A program made the translations under genes and the position numbers. Of a stretch of 64,000 nucleotides of DNA, positions 24,817 through 33,376 are shown piece by piece. This DNA comes from an uncultured Lachnospiraceae bacterium (lineage in GTDB: Bacteria > Bacillota > Clostridia > Lachnospirales > Lachnospiraceae). The notes below the pieces were generated by a model, which had not been told where the DNA came from, made no database searches, and was given only the letters and a program-made list of their open reading frames with translations. The stretch spans positions 1-64,000 of the forward strand of contig ONHF01000003.1 in the NCBI GenBank assembly GCA_900317555.1, written 5' to 3'. The first letter of the stretch is position 1. Every line of letters begins with the position of its first letter.

Positions 24817-26655
24817 TTATTCAACCGTAACGGACTTGGCCAGATTTCTCGGCTTATCGACATCCAGTCCTTTCGCAACGCTGACATAATATGCCAGCAG
24901 CTGCAGCGGGATAATCGCGACGCTGGTCGCAAAAAGCGGGTCCGTCTTCGGAATATAGACCGTGAAATCAGCCGTATCCTCGATATTATAATTTCCGTAT
25001 GTTGTCAGTCCCATCAGATAGCCGCCGCGGCTCTTGACTTCTACCATGTTGCTGACAGTCTTTTCAAACAGCGAAGGCTGGGTCAGCACGCCGACAACCA
25101 GTGTTCCGTTCTCGATCAGGGAAATCGTGCCGTGCTTGAGCTCTCCTGCCGCGTACGCTTCGGAGTGAATGTATGAAATTTCCTTTAATTTTAACGAGCC
25201 TTCGAGCGAAATCGCGTAGTCCAGCCCGCGGCCGATGAAGAAAATGTCCTGCGCGTTCGAAAACTTGGCCGCGAACCACTGGATTCGTTCCTTATCGTCC
25301 AGCGCGCGGGAAATCTTCTCCGGCAGTGCCGTAATTTCCGCAATCAGCTCTGCATATCTCGCATCGTCAATGACGCCGCGCGCGTATGCCATCCGGACCG
25401 CGATCGCGTATCCCGCAATCAGCTGCGTGCTGTATGCCTTGGTTGTCGCAACTGCGATTTCAGGGCCAGCCAGCGTGTAGAAAACATGATCCGCTTCCCT
25501 TGCGATCGAAGAGCCTACGACATTGACAATCGCGAGTGTCTTCATGCCAAGTTCCTTCGCGAGTCGAAGTGCAGCCAGAGAGTCGGCGGTTTCGCCGGAC
25601 TGGCTGATCACGATTGCCATGCTGTCATCCGGAACGATCGGATTCCGGTAACGGAACTCACTCGCAAGCTCAATGCGGACCGGCACACGGGCGAGTGATT
25701 CAATGACATACTGGGTGGCCACCGCGACATGATATGCCGAGCCGCAGCCGATGATATAAATCGAGCGCAGGCTCTTCAATTCTTCATCCGTGATGCCGCA
25801 GGCGGAGAGATCTATTTTACCGTCCTTGACGACGGAATTGACCGTATCCCTTACGGCCTTCGGCTGCTCATGGATTTCCTTTAGCATAAAGTGCGGATAT
25901 CCGCCCTTCTCGGCTGCCTTGGCATCCATGGTTACTTCCACGGGTTCCTTTTCGATCTCTTCCTGATCGATGTTGTAGAAAGTAACCTTGTCCGCTTCGA
26001 GAACGCCGACTTCCTGATTACCGATGTAGTATACCTTTCTCGTGTATTTCAGAATTGCCGGAACATCGGAAGCAAGGAAAGTCTCTCCCTTTCCGACACC
26101 GATAATCATCGGCGCGTCCTTCCTCGCGACAAAAATCTTTCCCGGGTATTCCTTGAACATGATCGCAAGCGCATAAGTGCCGCGCACACGCATCATTGTA
26201 TGCGTAATCGCATGAATCGGTCCCAGATTGTACTTGCGCAGATAGAACTCGATCAGATTGATCACAATCTCGGTGTCCGTATCGGAATAGAACTTATATC
26301 CGTGCCGGAGAAGCTTCTCTTTGACGTCCTGATAGTTCTCGATGATTCCGTTGTGTACGCCGACAACCGTACCGTCGTTGCTGATATGCGGATGCGCGTT
26401 GTTCTCGGAAGGCTCTCCGTGCGTAGCCCATCTGGTATGTCCGATACCGCAGCAGCCGGACATGGAAAGGCCGCCGTTCGTCTTCTCGCAGAGGACTTTG
26501 AGTCTTCCCTTCGCCTTTACGATTTCAAAATCGCCGCTGCCGTCCCGCACCGCCAGTCCCGCGGAATCATACCCTCTGTATTCGAGCTTTCCAAGTCCGT
26601 CCAGAAGGATGGGCGCCGCCTGTTTCTTTCCTATATATCCGACAATTCCGCACAT
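24817..26655 (-). CDS. glmS: Glutamine--fructose-6-phosphate aminotransferase (isomerizing)
   Basis: Makes glucosamine 6-phosphate from fructose 6-phosphate and glutamine, the entry to UDP-GlcNAc and peptidoglycan. The 612 residues begin MCGIVGYIG, with Cys2 as the N-terminal nucleophile after Met removal. The glutaminase domain (GIGHTRWATHG, NGIIENY) is followed by two SIS domains (GCGSAYHVA, SQSGETADS, SLEGSLKLKEISYIHSEAY) and the C-terminal PRNLAKSVTVE. ATG 26655 follows GGAGAG. The usual Firmicute glmS ribozyme is not present in the 52-base upstream gap; the gene follows a glycosyltransferase gene. Confidence 0.97.
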   Translation of the reverse strand: MCGIVGYIGKKQAAPILLDGLGKLEYRGYDSAGLAVRDGSGDFEIVKAKGRLKVLCEKTNGGLSMSGCCGIGHTRWATHGEPSENNAHPHISNDGTVVGVHNGIIENYQDVKEKLLRHGYKFYSDTDTEIVINLIEFYLRKYNLGPIHAITHTMMRVRGTYALAIMFKEYPGKIFVARKDAPMIIGVGKGETFLASDVPAILKYTRKVYYIGNQEVGVLEADKVTFYNIDQEEIEKEPVEVTMDAKAAEKGGYPHFMLKEIHEQPKAVRDTVNSVVKDGKIDLSACGITDEELKSLRSIYIIGCGSAYHVAVATQYVIESLARVPVRIELASEFRYRNPIVPDDSMAIVISQSGETADSLAALRLAKELGMKTLAIVNVVGSSIAREADHVFYTLAGPEIAVATTKAYSTQLIAGYAIAVRMAYARGVIDDARYAELIAEITALPEKISRALDDKERIQWFAAKFSNAQDIFFIGRGLDYAISLEGSLKLKEISYIHSEAYAAGELKHGTISLIENGTLVVGVLTQPSLFEKTVSNMVEVKSRGGYLMGLTTYGNYNIEDTADFTVYIPKTDPLFATSVAIIPLQLLAYYVSVAKGLDVDKPRNLAKSVTVE

Positions 26656-26707
26656 AGTTTTCTCTCCAGTATCCGTAATCTGCAAACCGGCAGCCTGAGC
26701 TGCCTTC

Positions 26708-27700
26708 TCATTTATGTTTTCCCGTTTTTTGAGCACCCGGTTTTGCGGGGTTCTTCCAGTATTCTTTATTCGATGTCAGATGGAGCCGTACAGACGCCGG
26801 GAGTCTTTGATATGCCTTTCCCAGACGGTAACCTGCAAGGCGGAACGCGCACCGGTACAGGAAAACCGGGATCTCACGGGCTGCTCCATTCTCCCGAAGA
26901 TAGGTAAGTGTTTCCCGGACATATCTTGCGCCCTCACCTTCGCTCTTTGCGCCTGCGAAGATTTCCGGATGATCCGCCTGCGATACACCGAGATCAAAAT
27001 TACGCCGCAGCTGCGTCATCGCTCCGTAATTATGAGAATGCACAACTCTGGCTTCCGCTTCATAGCGGATGGCATAGCCATGCTGCAGCGCTGTGCCCGC
27101 GAAAACCATATCTTCATTAAAGATCGAAGGCTCCGAAAAACCTCCGAGCTCATCAAAGATCTGTTTCCTGTACATCGCGCAGACATCCGAGCAGAAGTAC
27201 GTCCTGATGCCCAGCCGCGCGAAATCCTGCTGCGTTTTAACAGAAGATTTCTCCGGGTAGTTGAAGCTTCTCGAAAAGCGTTCCGCGGCCGAAGCGTTTG
27301 CCGCAGGAATCTGCCGTGCGTACGCCACTGCGATCTTTTCGTCTTCGCAAAGGCCGCCTGCAAGCGCCGGAAGGAGCTCTTCGTCCGCCGGCACCGCGTC
27401 CTGCGTCATCATGCAGACAAAATCCGCGCCGGAGCATCTTTGCATACCAAGGTTTCTCGTTCCGGCATGATCGAACTCCTGCTTCCTGATATGTATTATA
27501 TCAAGAAACGGATACTGCCTGCACAGTTTCTGTTCATCCGTTCCAAGCGCCGAAAGTGCCTCGTCAAAAAGACTCTTCTCCGTATTGATCAGATGCACCT
27601 GCCGCGGCGGCATCTTCTGCTCCCGCAGCATTCGAAGAATATCCGGCAGCCGTCCATCCGGCCGGTACGTCACAAGGACGATATCAATCACTTTGTCCAT
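26708..27700 (-). CDS. Glycosyltransferase family 2, rhamnosyltransferase-like
   Basis: Cytoplasmic GT-A sugar transferase, likely for an envelope polysaccharide. The 330 residues start IDIVLVTYRPDG; EFDHAGTRNLGMQRC (about 76-90) matches the motif of RfbF/WsaF-type rhamnosyltransferases, and MMTQDAVP occupies the DxD position. The C-terminal region SRSFNYPEKSS, RTYFCSDVCAMYR, NEDMVFAG is also typical. The ATG lies only nine bases past a strong -10 box and no ribosome site is visible, suggesting a leaderless message. It is first in a unit with glmS and relQ. Confidence 0.87.
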   Translation of the reverse strand: MDKVIDIVLVTYRPDGRLPDILRMLREQKMPPRQVHLINTEKSLFDEALSALGTDEQKLCRQYPFLDIIHIRKQEFDHAGTRNLGMQRCSGADFVCMMTQDAVPADEELLPALAGGLCEDEKIAVAYARQIPAANASAAERFSRSFNYPEKSSVKTQQDFARLGIRTYFCSDVCAMYRKQIFDELGGFSEPSIFNEDMVFAGTALQHGYAIRYEAEARVVHSHNYGAMTQLRRNFDLGVSQADHPEIFAGAKSEGEGARYVRETLTYLRENGAAREIPVFLYRCAFRLAGYRLGKAYQRLPASVRLHLTSNKEYWKNPAKPGAQKTGKHK

Positions 27701-27709
27701 AACTTATTT

Positions 27710-27738
27710 ATTATAGCAAAACAGTCCCGCAGCCGCAA
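27710..27738 (-). promoter_or_regulatory. Promoter for the GT2-glmS-relQ unit, likely leaderless
   Basis: Minus strand TTGCGG (27738-27733), 17-base spacer, TATAAT (27715-27710). Only AAATAAGTT separates the -10 box from the ATG at 27700, so the predicted 5' leader is about 0-4 bases. Confidence 0.75.
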
Positions 27739-27753
27739 TCTTGCTGCCCGCAG

Positions 27754-27781
27754 CAAAAAGGGAGAGCCCGCCGGCTCTCCC
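27754..27781 (-). terminator. Intrinsic terminator of the LCP gene
   Basis: GGGAGAGCC (27760-27768 on plus) pairs with GGCTCTCCC (27773-27781), 4-base loop, followed on the minus strand by TTTTTGC. Confidence 0.93.
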
Positions 27782-27827
27782 CGTAAGATTTGATATCGGA
27801 TGATCTTTGTTATTCCTGCCGCGGACG

Positions 27828-29315
27828 TCATGCATGATCGGCATCGGTCATCTGCTCCGCCTGCGCTCCGGCGGTGTCCGACTCAATCGCCTTGCTGTAC
27901 TGGTCCACTTTGTCGGATACATTGTAAGCGCTGTCGTCAAACAGGAACTGATGGAGCCACTTTACATTCTCGGAAAGCGTTTCCGGAACAACGCAGTCTC
28001 CCTTTGCTCCGCCGAGGTTCGCCTGTATCCGCAGATTTTCCTGCGGGAAGCCGTTCTGCATGGTGTCGATACTGTCTTCCGTTTCCACCGTGTAATTTGC
28101 GATGTTGCTGACATCTTTAACCATGTCCGAAACGTCCATGGAGGTATAGATTTCCTTGAACGCGCTGTTCATGATTTCGGTTAGCTGCGAGGCATTGGCT
28201 TGTTTTGCCTTGGCAACGGTCGCGTAAATAACCGCGCGCTGTCTCGCGGCGCGTTTGTAATCCCAGCCTCTGGTATAACGGATACGGCAGTACGCCGTCG
28301 CCTGCAAACCGTCCAGCGTCTGGAGCCCCGGCTGTGTCACTTCGGTATATTTCATTCCGAGTTCCTGCGCCATGGTCGACTGGTAATTGTTCAGATGCGA
28401 AATTTCATCTTCCTCGACGTTGATCTGAATGCCGCCGAGCGCGTTAATGACATCCGTCAGGCCGCCGAATCCGATTGTAACAAAGTCCGTGATGTTCAGA
28501 TCAAGATTCTCGTTGAGCATGTTGATCGCCTGCTCGGGACCGCCCTGTGCATAGGCCGCATTGCATTTGTTATAAACATCGTTTCCGATATTCAGATACG
28601 TGTCGCGATATACCGATACCAGCTTGACCTTGCCGGTCTCCTGATTGATCGAGCAGATGATAATCGAGTCGCTTCGCGTATTCTTGTTCAGTTCTCCCCT
28701 GGTCGAGTCCACGCCGAAGAACGCGATATTGCGGTAGCCCTTCATGGCGCCGCTCTCGGCACTTTCCTTTGCTTCCTCACTGACGTTCTGCTCGATCTTC
28801 GCGTCCTGCAGGTTGACCTTGCCGACCTTGGAAAGCTGTGTGACCGCGTACAGAATACCGATTACGAGAACGAGGACCGCAGCTTCGACGATAAAGAGGA
28901 TGATTTTCTTCCTGCTGTTCTTACCGCTTCCGGAGCGTCTTGCGCTCTTTCGCGCCGTGCCGCCCCTTCTGCTCTTTGCACTCGCGCGCCTCCGATAACC
29001 GTCATCATACCCGTCATCGTAACGGCTGTCATAGTCGTCATCGTATCTGTCATCATACCGGTCATCGCCGGGCTCGTCATAGCGGCCGCTGTATTCGTAT
29101 TCGTCATCGTCCGCGTATCTGCAGCCGGAAGCGCTGTCATAGCGGTCATCGTCATAACCGTCCTGATAACCGCCATCGGTGCCGTAGCCGTCGTCGTAGC
29201 CGGCATTTCCATAGCCTTCATCATAGCGGTCATCATAGCCGTCCGCGCCATAGCCGTCGTCATATTTGTCATAACGATCATAGGAATCGTTATATCTGTC
29301 ATTTCGCCTGGACAT
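27828..29315 (-). CDS. LytR-CpsA-Psr (LCP) family cell-wall glycopolymer ligase with Tyr/Asp-rich N-terminal tail
   Basis: LCP enzymes move undecaprenyl-linked glycopolymers onto peptidoglycan outside the cell. The 495-residue protein has an unusual cytoplasmic N terminus: residues 1-108 are made of YDD/GYDD units with 23 tyrosines, then a basic stretch (109-137), one membrane helix (about 138-158) and the LCP domain from about 190. Key LCP residues are visible: FFGVDSTRGE, NTRSDSIIICSIN, SVYRDTYLNI, and the Arg-containing YCRIRYTRGWDYKRAARQ, in two blocks. GGAGGGG precedes ATG 29315. Its own promoter and terminator make it a separate unit, directly after the polysaccharide operon whose product it likely attaches. 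Confidence 0.93.
   Translation of the reverse strand: MSRRNDRYNDSYDRYDKYDDGYGADGYDDRYDEGYGNAGYDDGYGTDGGYQDGYDDDRYDSASGCRYADDDEYEYSGRYDEPGDDRYDDRYDDDYDSRYDDGYDDGYRRRASAKSRRGGTARKSARRSGSGKNSRKKIILFIVEAAVLVLVIGILYAVTQLSKVGKVNLQDAKIEQNVSEEAKESAESGAMKGYRNIAFFGVDSTRGELNKNTRSDSIIICSINQETGKVKLVSVYRDTYLNIGNDVYNKCNAAYAQGGPEQAINMLNENLDLNITDFVTIGFGGLTDVINALGGIQINVEEDEISHLNNYQSTMAQELGMKYTEVTQPGLQTLDGLQATAYCRIRYTRGWDYKRAARQRAVIYATVAKAKQANASQLTEIMNSAFKEIYTSMDVSDMVKDVSNIANYTVETEDSIDTMQNGFPQENLRIQANLGGAKGDCVVPETLSENVKWLHQFLFDDSAYNVSDKVDQYSKAIESDTAGAQAEQMTDADHA
28992..29315 (-). repeat. Tyr/Asp-codon tandem repeats in the LCP gene
   Basis: Degenerate repeats of TATGACGAC-type units encode the N-terminal YDD-rich tail. 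The period varies (12-30 bases), so it is a coding low-complexity region and not a CRISPR array. Confidence 0.85.
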
Positions 29316-29358
29316 GTCCCCTCCAAATATAGGTCTTTAAACAAACACACGTCTCATT

Positions 29359-29387
29359 ATTTTATCGCTATTGAAAGAATATGGCAA
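29359..29387 (-). promoter_or_regulatory. Promoter of the LCP gene
   Basis: Minus strand TTGCCA (29387-29382), 17-base spacer, TAAAAT (29364-29359), directly after the terminator of the polysaccharide operon. Confidence 0.8.
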
Positions 29388-29388
29388 C

Positions 29389-29438
29389 AAAAAGAAAAAC
29401 ACGGCGGCGGTCTCTGCTATGCCGGGTCCGCCGCCGTG
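29389..29438 (-). terminator. Strong terminator ending the polysaccharide operon
   Basis: Perfect 11-base stem CACGGCGGCGG (29400-29410 on plus) with CCGCCGCCGTG (29428-29438), followed on the minus strand by TTTTTCTTTTT. It begins 5 bases after the sugar-transferase stop. Confidence 0.95.
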
Positions 29439-29442
29439 CCTC

Positions 29443-30882
29443 TCAGTACGCGTTTTTATTGATAAAACCTTTGAAAATAGTAAGGAACAGAATCTTGAAA
29501 TCAAGCCCGAGACTCCAGTTCTCGATATAGAAGATGTCGTACTCAATCCGCTTGCGGATCGATGTATCTCCTCTGTACCCGTTGACCTGTGCCCAGCCGG
29601 TGATTCCGGGGCGCACCTGATGCTTGACCATGTATCTTGGAATTTCCTCTTTGAATTTCTCGACAAACTGCGGGCGCTCCGGCCGCGGTCCGACAAGGCT
29701 CATCTTCCCCATCAGCACATTGAAAAACTGCGGCATCTCATCGATGCTGGTCCTGCGCAGGAAGCTGCCGAACTTCGTGACACGGCAGTCTCCGCGCGTC
29801 GTCCAGCCCTTCTTCTCTTCCTCCGGGCTCTGCACACGCATCGTGCGGAATTTATACATCGTAAACGGCTTGGAGTGGAGACCGATTCTGGTCTGCTTGT
29901 AAATGACAGGCCCCTTGCTGCTGCATCTTGTTCCGATCGCCGCGAAAACCATCACCGGGGAAAACAGCACAATGCAGAAAATCGATCCCAGAATATCTAC
30001 AAGGCGCTTGAGCAGCGCGTTCCAGGTATTCGAGAGCGGAACGTAACGGATGTTGATGACCGGCAGTCCCATCAGATCCTCGGTGTACGGCTTGGAAGGA
30101 AAAAGCGAATTATAGTCCGGTATGAATTTGGTGTGGACGCCCGATTTCTCGCACTGATCGACGATGCCCTCGAGCTTTTCATAGTCGGTCAGCGAAAGCG
30201 TGATCGCGATTTCATCGAGTTTGTTTTCCGGGAGAATGTACTGCAGATTGTCGAGTGTGCCGAGGACTCTGACCCCCTTGTAGGTCGTCCCGCGCGGCAC
30301 ATGGTCATCCAGAATGCCATGCACGACATAGCCCCACTGGGCGTTCGCGCTGATTCTGTCGAGATACGCCTCGGCCGCGCGCGAGTATCCGATGAGGAGC
30401 ATGTGCTTGAGATTGTTGCCTCTTCTTCTGATATAATACAGCGTCTTTCTGACCAGATACCGGTACAGAATGGTCAGCGTCATATTGATCAGATAAAACA
30501 GCGCAATGAAGGTACGGGAGAAATTGACGACCCTGCTGTATCTTGTACTCAGCAGGAAGAAAGACACCATGACAATCGCGATGCCGACGGTGTTGGCCTT
30601 GATAATTCCCCAGATTTCCGTGCGTATTCTTGTGGAGCGCTTGGAAGAATAAAGATTATAGACCGAATACAGAACAAGATAGCCGGGGACAATGAAATAG
30701 AGCGCGGAGAAGTAAGTCTGCGCGGGCAGCGCCGTCACGCCGGGTGTCGTGTCCGCCCACGGGGTCATGAACTTGATGGCCCAGGCAAGCATAAAGCTTG
30801 CGGCGACGACAATTCCGTCCAGCACGACGTGCATTCTGTTGAAAAAGATCTGATTGTCCTTGATCATGCCTGATTGTTCCAC
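29443..30882 (-). CDS. Undecaprenyl-phosphate sugar phosphotransferase (WcaJ/CpsE-like)
   Basis: Starts the lipid-linked polysaccharide by moving a sugar 1-phosphate, usually glucose or galactose, from its UDP donor to undecaprenyl phosphate. The 479 residues have four N-terminal membrane helices (about 15-135), a CoA-binding-like middle domain ([18 protein letters not shown]), a fifth hydrophobic helix (about 295-320) and the catalytic bacterial sugar transferase domain ([53 protein letters not shown]). The start is GTG at 30882; an in-frame ATG at 30867 is an alternative, and neither has a strong ribosome site. Last gene of the polysaccharide operon. Confidence 0.92.
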   Translation of the reverse strand: MEQSGMIKDNQIFFNRMHVVLDGIVVAASFMLAWAIKFMTPWADTTPGVTALPAQTYFSALYFIVPGYLVLYSVYNLYSSKRSTRIRTEIWGIIKANTVGIAIVMVSFFLLSTRYSRVVNFSRTFIALFYLINMTLTILYRYLVRKTLYYIRRRGNNLKHMLLIGYSRAAEAYLDRISANAQWGYVVHGILDDHVPRGTTYKGVRVLGTLDNLQYILPENKLDEIAITLSLTDYEKLEGIVDQCEKSGVHTKFIPDYNSLFPSKPYTEDLMGLPVINIRYVPLSNTWNALLKRLVDILGSIFCIVLFSPVMVFAAIGTRCSSKGPVIYKQTRIGLHSKPFTMYKFRTMRVQSPEEEKKGWTTRGDCRVTKFGSFLRRTSIDEMPQFFNVLMGKMSLVGPRPERPQFVEKFKEEIPRYMVKHQVRPGITGWAQVNGYRGDTSIRKRIEYDIFYIENWSLGLDFKILFLTIFKGFINKNAY

Positions 30883-30928
30883 TGCCGGCAGCGCCTGCAG
30901 ATTCCTTCCGGTTTAAAATAAGCGGCGC

Positions 30929-32014
30929 TCAGCCTTTCAGGCGCCTTGCGCAGTTCATCCAGAGCTGGCCCTGAATGTGCAGATAATTCGGCAGATTTGA
31001 AAATGCAAACGGCACCTTTCCGCCAAGGTACAGCGGCAGAATCTGATCCAGCTCTTCACTTCCCTCGATTGCCGCTTCTTCGCAGATGCTGTCCTTGCGG
31101 TACGGAAGACCTGCCGAAAGAAAAAGATCCCGTTCCTTCGCCATTTCCTTCAGATATTTTCCGCGGCGCAGCCCCTGCATGTATGCCTCTCCGAGCCCCT
31201 TCCTCTGAAAATACACCTGCTTGATCAGCCTGCCGAGTCCGATGAGCGGCGCATTCAGCGCGTATTGAAAAGCGGGCATGTTTTTATACAGAAGATACGC
31301 ATTATTGCCGGACGCCATCGACTCCTTGAACGGGTTGTGCACCGAACCGGAGGAGGCACTGCCCGCGTGATAGACAATAGCCTTCGGCGCGTACAGATTT
31401 CTGTAACCGTAAATAGCGGCGCGGTAGCCGATGTCCACATCCTCGAGATAACAATAATGGCGCTCATCGAACAGACCAATGCGGTCAAAAACCGACATGC
31501 GGTAAATTGCGGCGCCCGCGCAGGCGGAAAAGATTTCACCCGCTGTATGATAGCAGCCCCTGCTCTTTGCCTTGCCTCTCGCAAATGCCCAGCCGAGCGC
31601 GCAGTACAGATCTCCCGCGTCGTCGATCACTTCGGGGTCCTTCATAGACAGCATTTTCGCCTGCGCGCTGAACGCCCGCTGGTTCTGCACAATCGCGGTA
31701 TACAGTTCCTCTACGAAGCGCGGATCAGCCTTCGTGTCGTTGTTAAGAAGAATCACATACGGCGTTTTCGTCAGATGCAGCCCGCAGTTCACCGCGTGGC
31801 AGAAACCGGTATTAGCTTCCAGACGGTAAAGCAGCACCTGCGGATACTTCTCCCTGACTCTCTCGCAGCTTCCGTCCGAGGAATGATTGTCCACGACAAT
31901 GATCTCCGGCACAAAAGATCCCGCGAGCAGAGAATCTATACAGTCTTCAATATATTGCAGCCCGTTGTAATTCGGTATCACAACTGTGATGAGGCCCGTT
32001 TTCGATATTCCCAT
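30929..32014 (-). CDS. Glycosyltransferase family 2 (WbbL-like)
   Basis: Cytoplasmic GT-A transferase, 361 residues. The GT2 domain starts ITVVIPNYNGLQYIEDCIDSL, split here as VVIPNYNG; VDNHSSDGS, ANTGFCHAVNCGL, and the metal-binding LLNNDTK follow. The block GLFDERHYCYLEDVDIGYRA and VYHAGSASSG resembles rhamnosyltransferases of the WbbL group. The C-terminal 130 residues are helical. Its start lies one base after the stop of the upstream GT2 gene. Rhamnose as donor sugar fits the rfbBAC genes in the operon but is inferred. Confidence 0.88.
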   Translation of the reverse strand: MGISKTGLITVVIPNYNGLQYIEDCIDSLLAGSFVPEIIVVDNHSSDGSCERVREKYPQVLLYRLEANTGFCHAVNCGLHLTKTPYVILLNNDTKADPRFVEELYTAIVQNQRAFSAQAKMLSMKDPEVIDDAGDLYCALGWAFARGKAKSRGCYHTAGEIFSACAGAAIYRMSVFDRIGLFDERHYCYLEDVDIGYRAAIYGYRNLYAPKAIVYHAGSASSGSVHNPFKESMASGNNAYLLYKNMPAFQYALNAPLIGLGRLIKQVYFQRKGLGEAYMQGLRRGKYLKEMAKERDLFLSAGLPYRKDSICEEAAIEGSEELDQILPLYLGGKVPFAFSNLPNYLHIQGQLWMNCARRLKG

Positions 32015-32015
32015 T

Positions 32016-33362
32016 TTACTCCATCTTCCGCGTCATGGAGGGATCAAAGACCACCAGATACCCCTTATTCCTTGCCTGCCGGCAGAATTCCAGCGACTGC
32101 AGGGTCAGTACTCTCCTGTCTCCCTTTTTCATGATATGCGATTCATATTCCGAATTGAAAACGGTCTGGTAGAGAGGGCGCAGTTCCTCCCGGATCTGCA
32201 TGCAGCGCACATCCACAGCTGCCGCGTCCTGCACCGAGTCCGCACGGTGAGCGGGGCCGCTCTCCATCACATGCATGCCGGCAAAACAAACCGTGCCGTC
32301 CTCCTGCATCATGCCGCCGATGATGATGTTTTTCCGGTTTAACACCTTGCCGCCGACAACGCCCACATCCGGCCGCGCGGTGAAGATATCCGGATGATAG
32401 GTCACGCAGTAAAAGCCCCTGTGCCTTCCCTCCGTGACATCCGCAGTGATGCCACAGGAGTGCAGGTAGCTCTCCAGCGCGCGTTTGCCGGCTTCATAAG
32501 CATAGTTCTTGCTGTCCGGGTTCCCCGCTGTCGATCCCCGGTGCATGCGCCAGTGGTAGAGCACCTTCGGCACATGACAGACACAGGACCAGGGCGCGCG
32601 CAGAATCAGGTCGTAATCCTGCGCGCCGTCATATTCGCTGCGAAGCCGCAGCGCAAGGAACAGTTCCCGCTTCATCACAAACAGATGGCAGATATAGTTG
32701 TTTGTCAGCAGATAGTCCGCGTTGAAGTCCGGCTTGTTATTCGGTTCGAAGAAATGCCGCGCCGTTTCATCGCATTTGTCTTCATCGGTATAAACGATCT
32801 CCGGCTGCCGCCGCATCAGCACTTTCGTCACTTCACAGCACGCATCCGGCGTTAGAAGGTCATCGTAGTCAAGAAGCGCGATATAATCTCCGGCCGCATG
32901 CCCGGCTGCCGCGTTCGTGTTACGCGATATACCGCCGTTGCGCGGGAGGCGGTAATAATGAATGCGTGCATCGCCCAGGGAGGCCGCGGTCTTTTCAGCC
33001 ATAGTCGCGTAACCGGTTTCCCCGGAGGAGCTGCCGTCCGGATCGCTGCCGTCCGCCAGAATCACTTCGAAATTGCCGAATGTCTGCCCGAGCACCGAAG
33101 AAAGCATCTCTCGCAGAAATGTTTCGTCCGGATTGTAGAGCGGAACGAGGAAGCTGATAAGAGGCAGATGGATATTCGCGTCTTCGAGCGCCGCGCGGTA
33201 CGCGGAACGCTGCTTCTCCAAATCGGCAAGAGCCGGCGCCTCATAGGAATATGAAGTGCCGGTTCTTTCCCGCAGCCGTTCTCTTGCCGCGTAAAATGTG
33301 TCCGCGAGGCCGTTGCGCCCCGCGTATCGTATTGTTTTCCGGATATCGTCTAGAAAAGACAT
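32016..33362 (-). CDS. Glycosyltransferase family 2 with C-terminal extension
   Basis: 448 residues. After a helical N terminus (1-65) the GT2 domain runs about 66-290: ISFLVPLYNPDETFLREML, DGSDPDGSS, NGGISRNTNAA, and ALLDYDDLL at the DxD position, then SEYDGAQDYDLILRA and YHWRMHRGSTA. Residues 330-448 look like the incomplete second half of another GT2 (VGVVGGKVLNRKNIIIGG, MMQEDGTVCFAGM), matching part of the double-domain protein encoded upstream in the operon. Donor and acceptor unknown. Stop and next start are one base apart. Confidence 0.86.
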   Translation of the reverse strand: MSFLDDIRKTIRYAGRNGLADTFYAARERLRERTGTSYSYEAPALADLEKQRSAYRAALEDANIHLPLISFLVPLYNPDETFLREMLSSVLGQTFGNFEVILADGSDPDGSSSGETGYATMAEKTAASLGDARIHYYRLPRNGGISRNTNAAAGHAAGDYIALLDYDDLLTPDACCEVTKVLMRRQPEIVYTDEDKCDETARHFFEPNNKPDFNADYLLTNNYICHLFVMKRELFLALRLRSEYDGAQDYDLILRAPWSCVCHVPKVLYHWRMHRGSTAGNPDSKNYAYEAGKRALESYLHSCGITADVTEGRHRGFYCVTYHPDIFTARPDVGVVGGKVLNRKNIIIGGMMQEDGTVCFAGMHVMESGPAHRADSVQDAAAVDVRCMQIREELRPLYQTVFNSEYESHIMKKGDRRVLTLQSLEFCRQARNKGYLVVFDPSMTRKME

Positions 33363-33376
33363 AAGCCGCGTTACCC

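Noticed and set aside
26656-26707. glmS ribozyme upstream of glmS
   Set aside because: The gap is only 52 bases and shows none of the ribozyme core; the element is about 150 bases or more.
28992-29315. CRISPR-like array
   Set aside because: Repeats are degenerate, in frame and part of the LCP coding sequence; spacing is irregular and there are no unique spacers.
29371-30873. Open frame of 500 codons on the plus strand opposite the sugar transferase gene
   Set aside because: It is the mirror of a well-conserved minus-strand gene in GC-rich DNA, has no ribosome site, and resembles no protein family.
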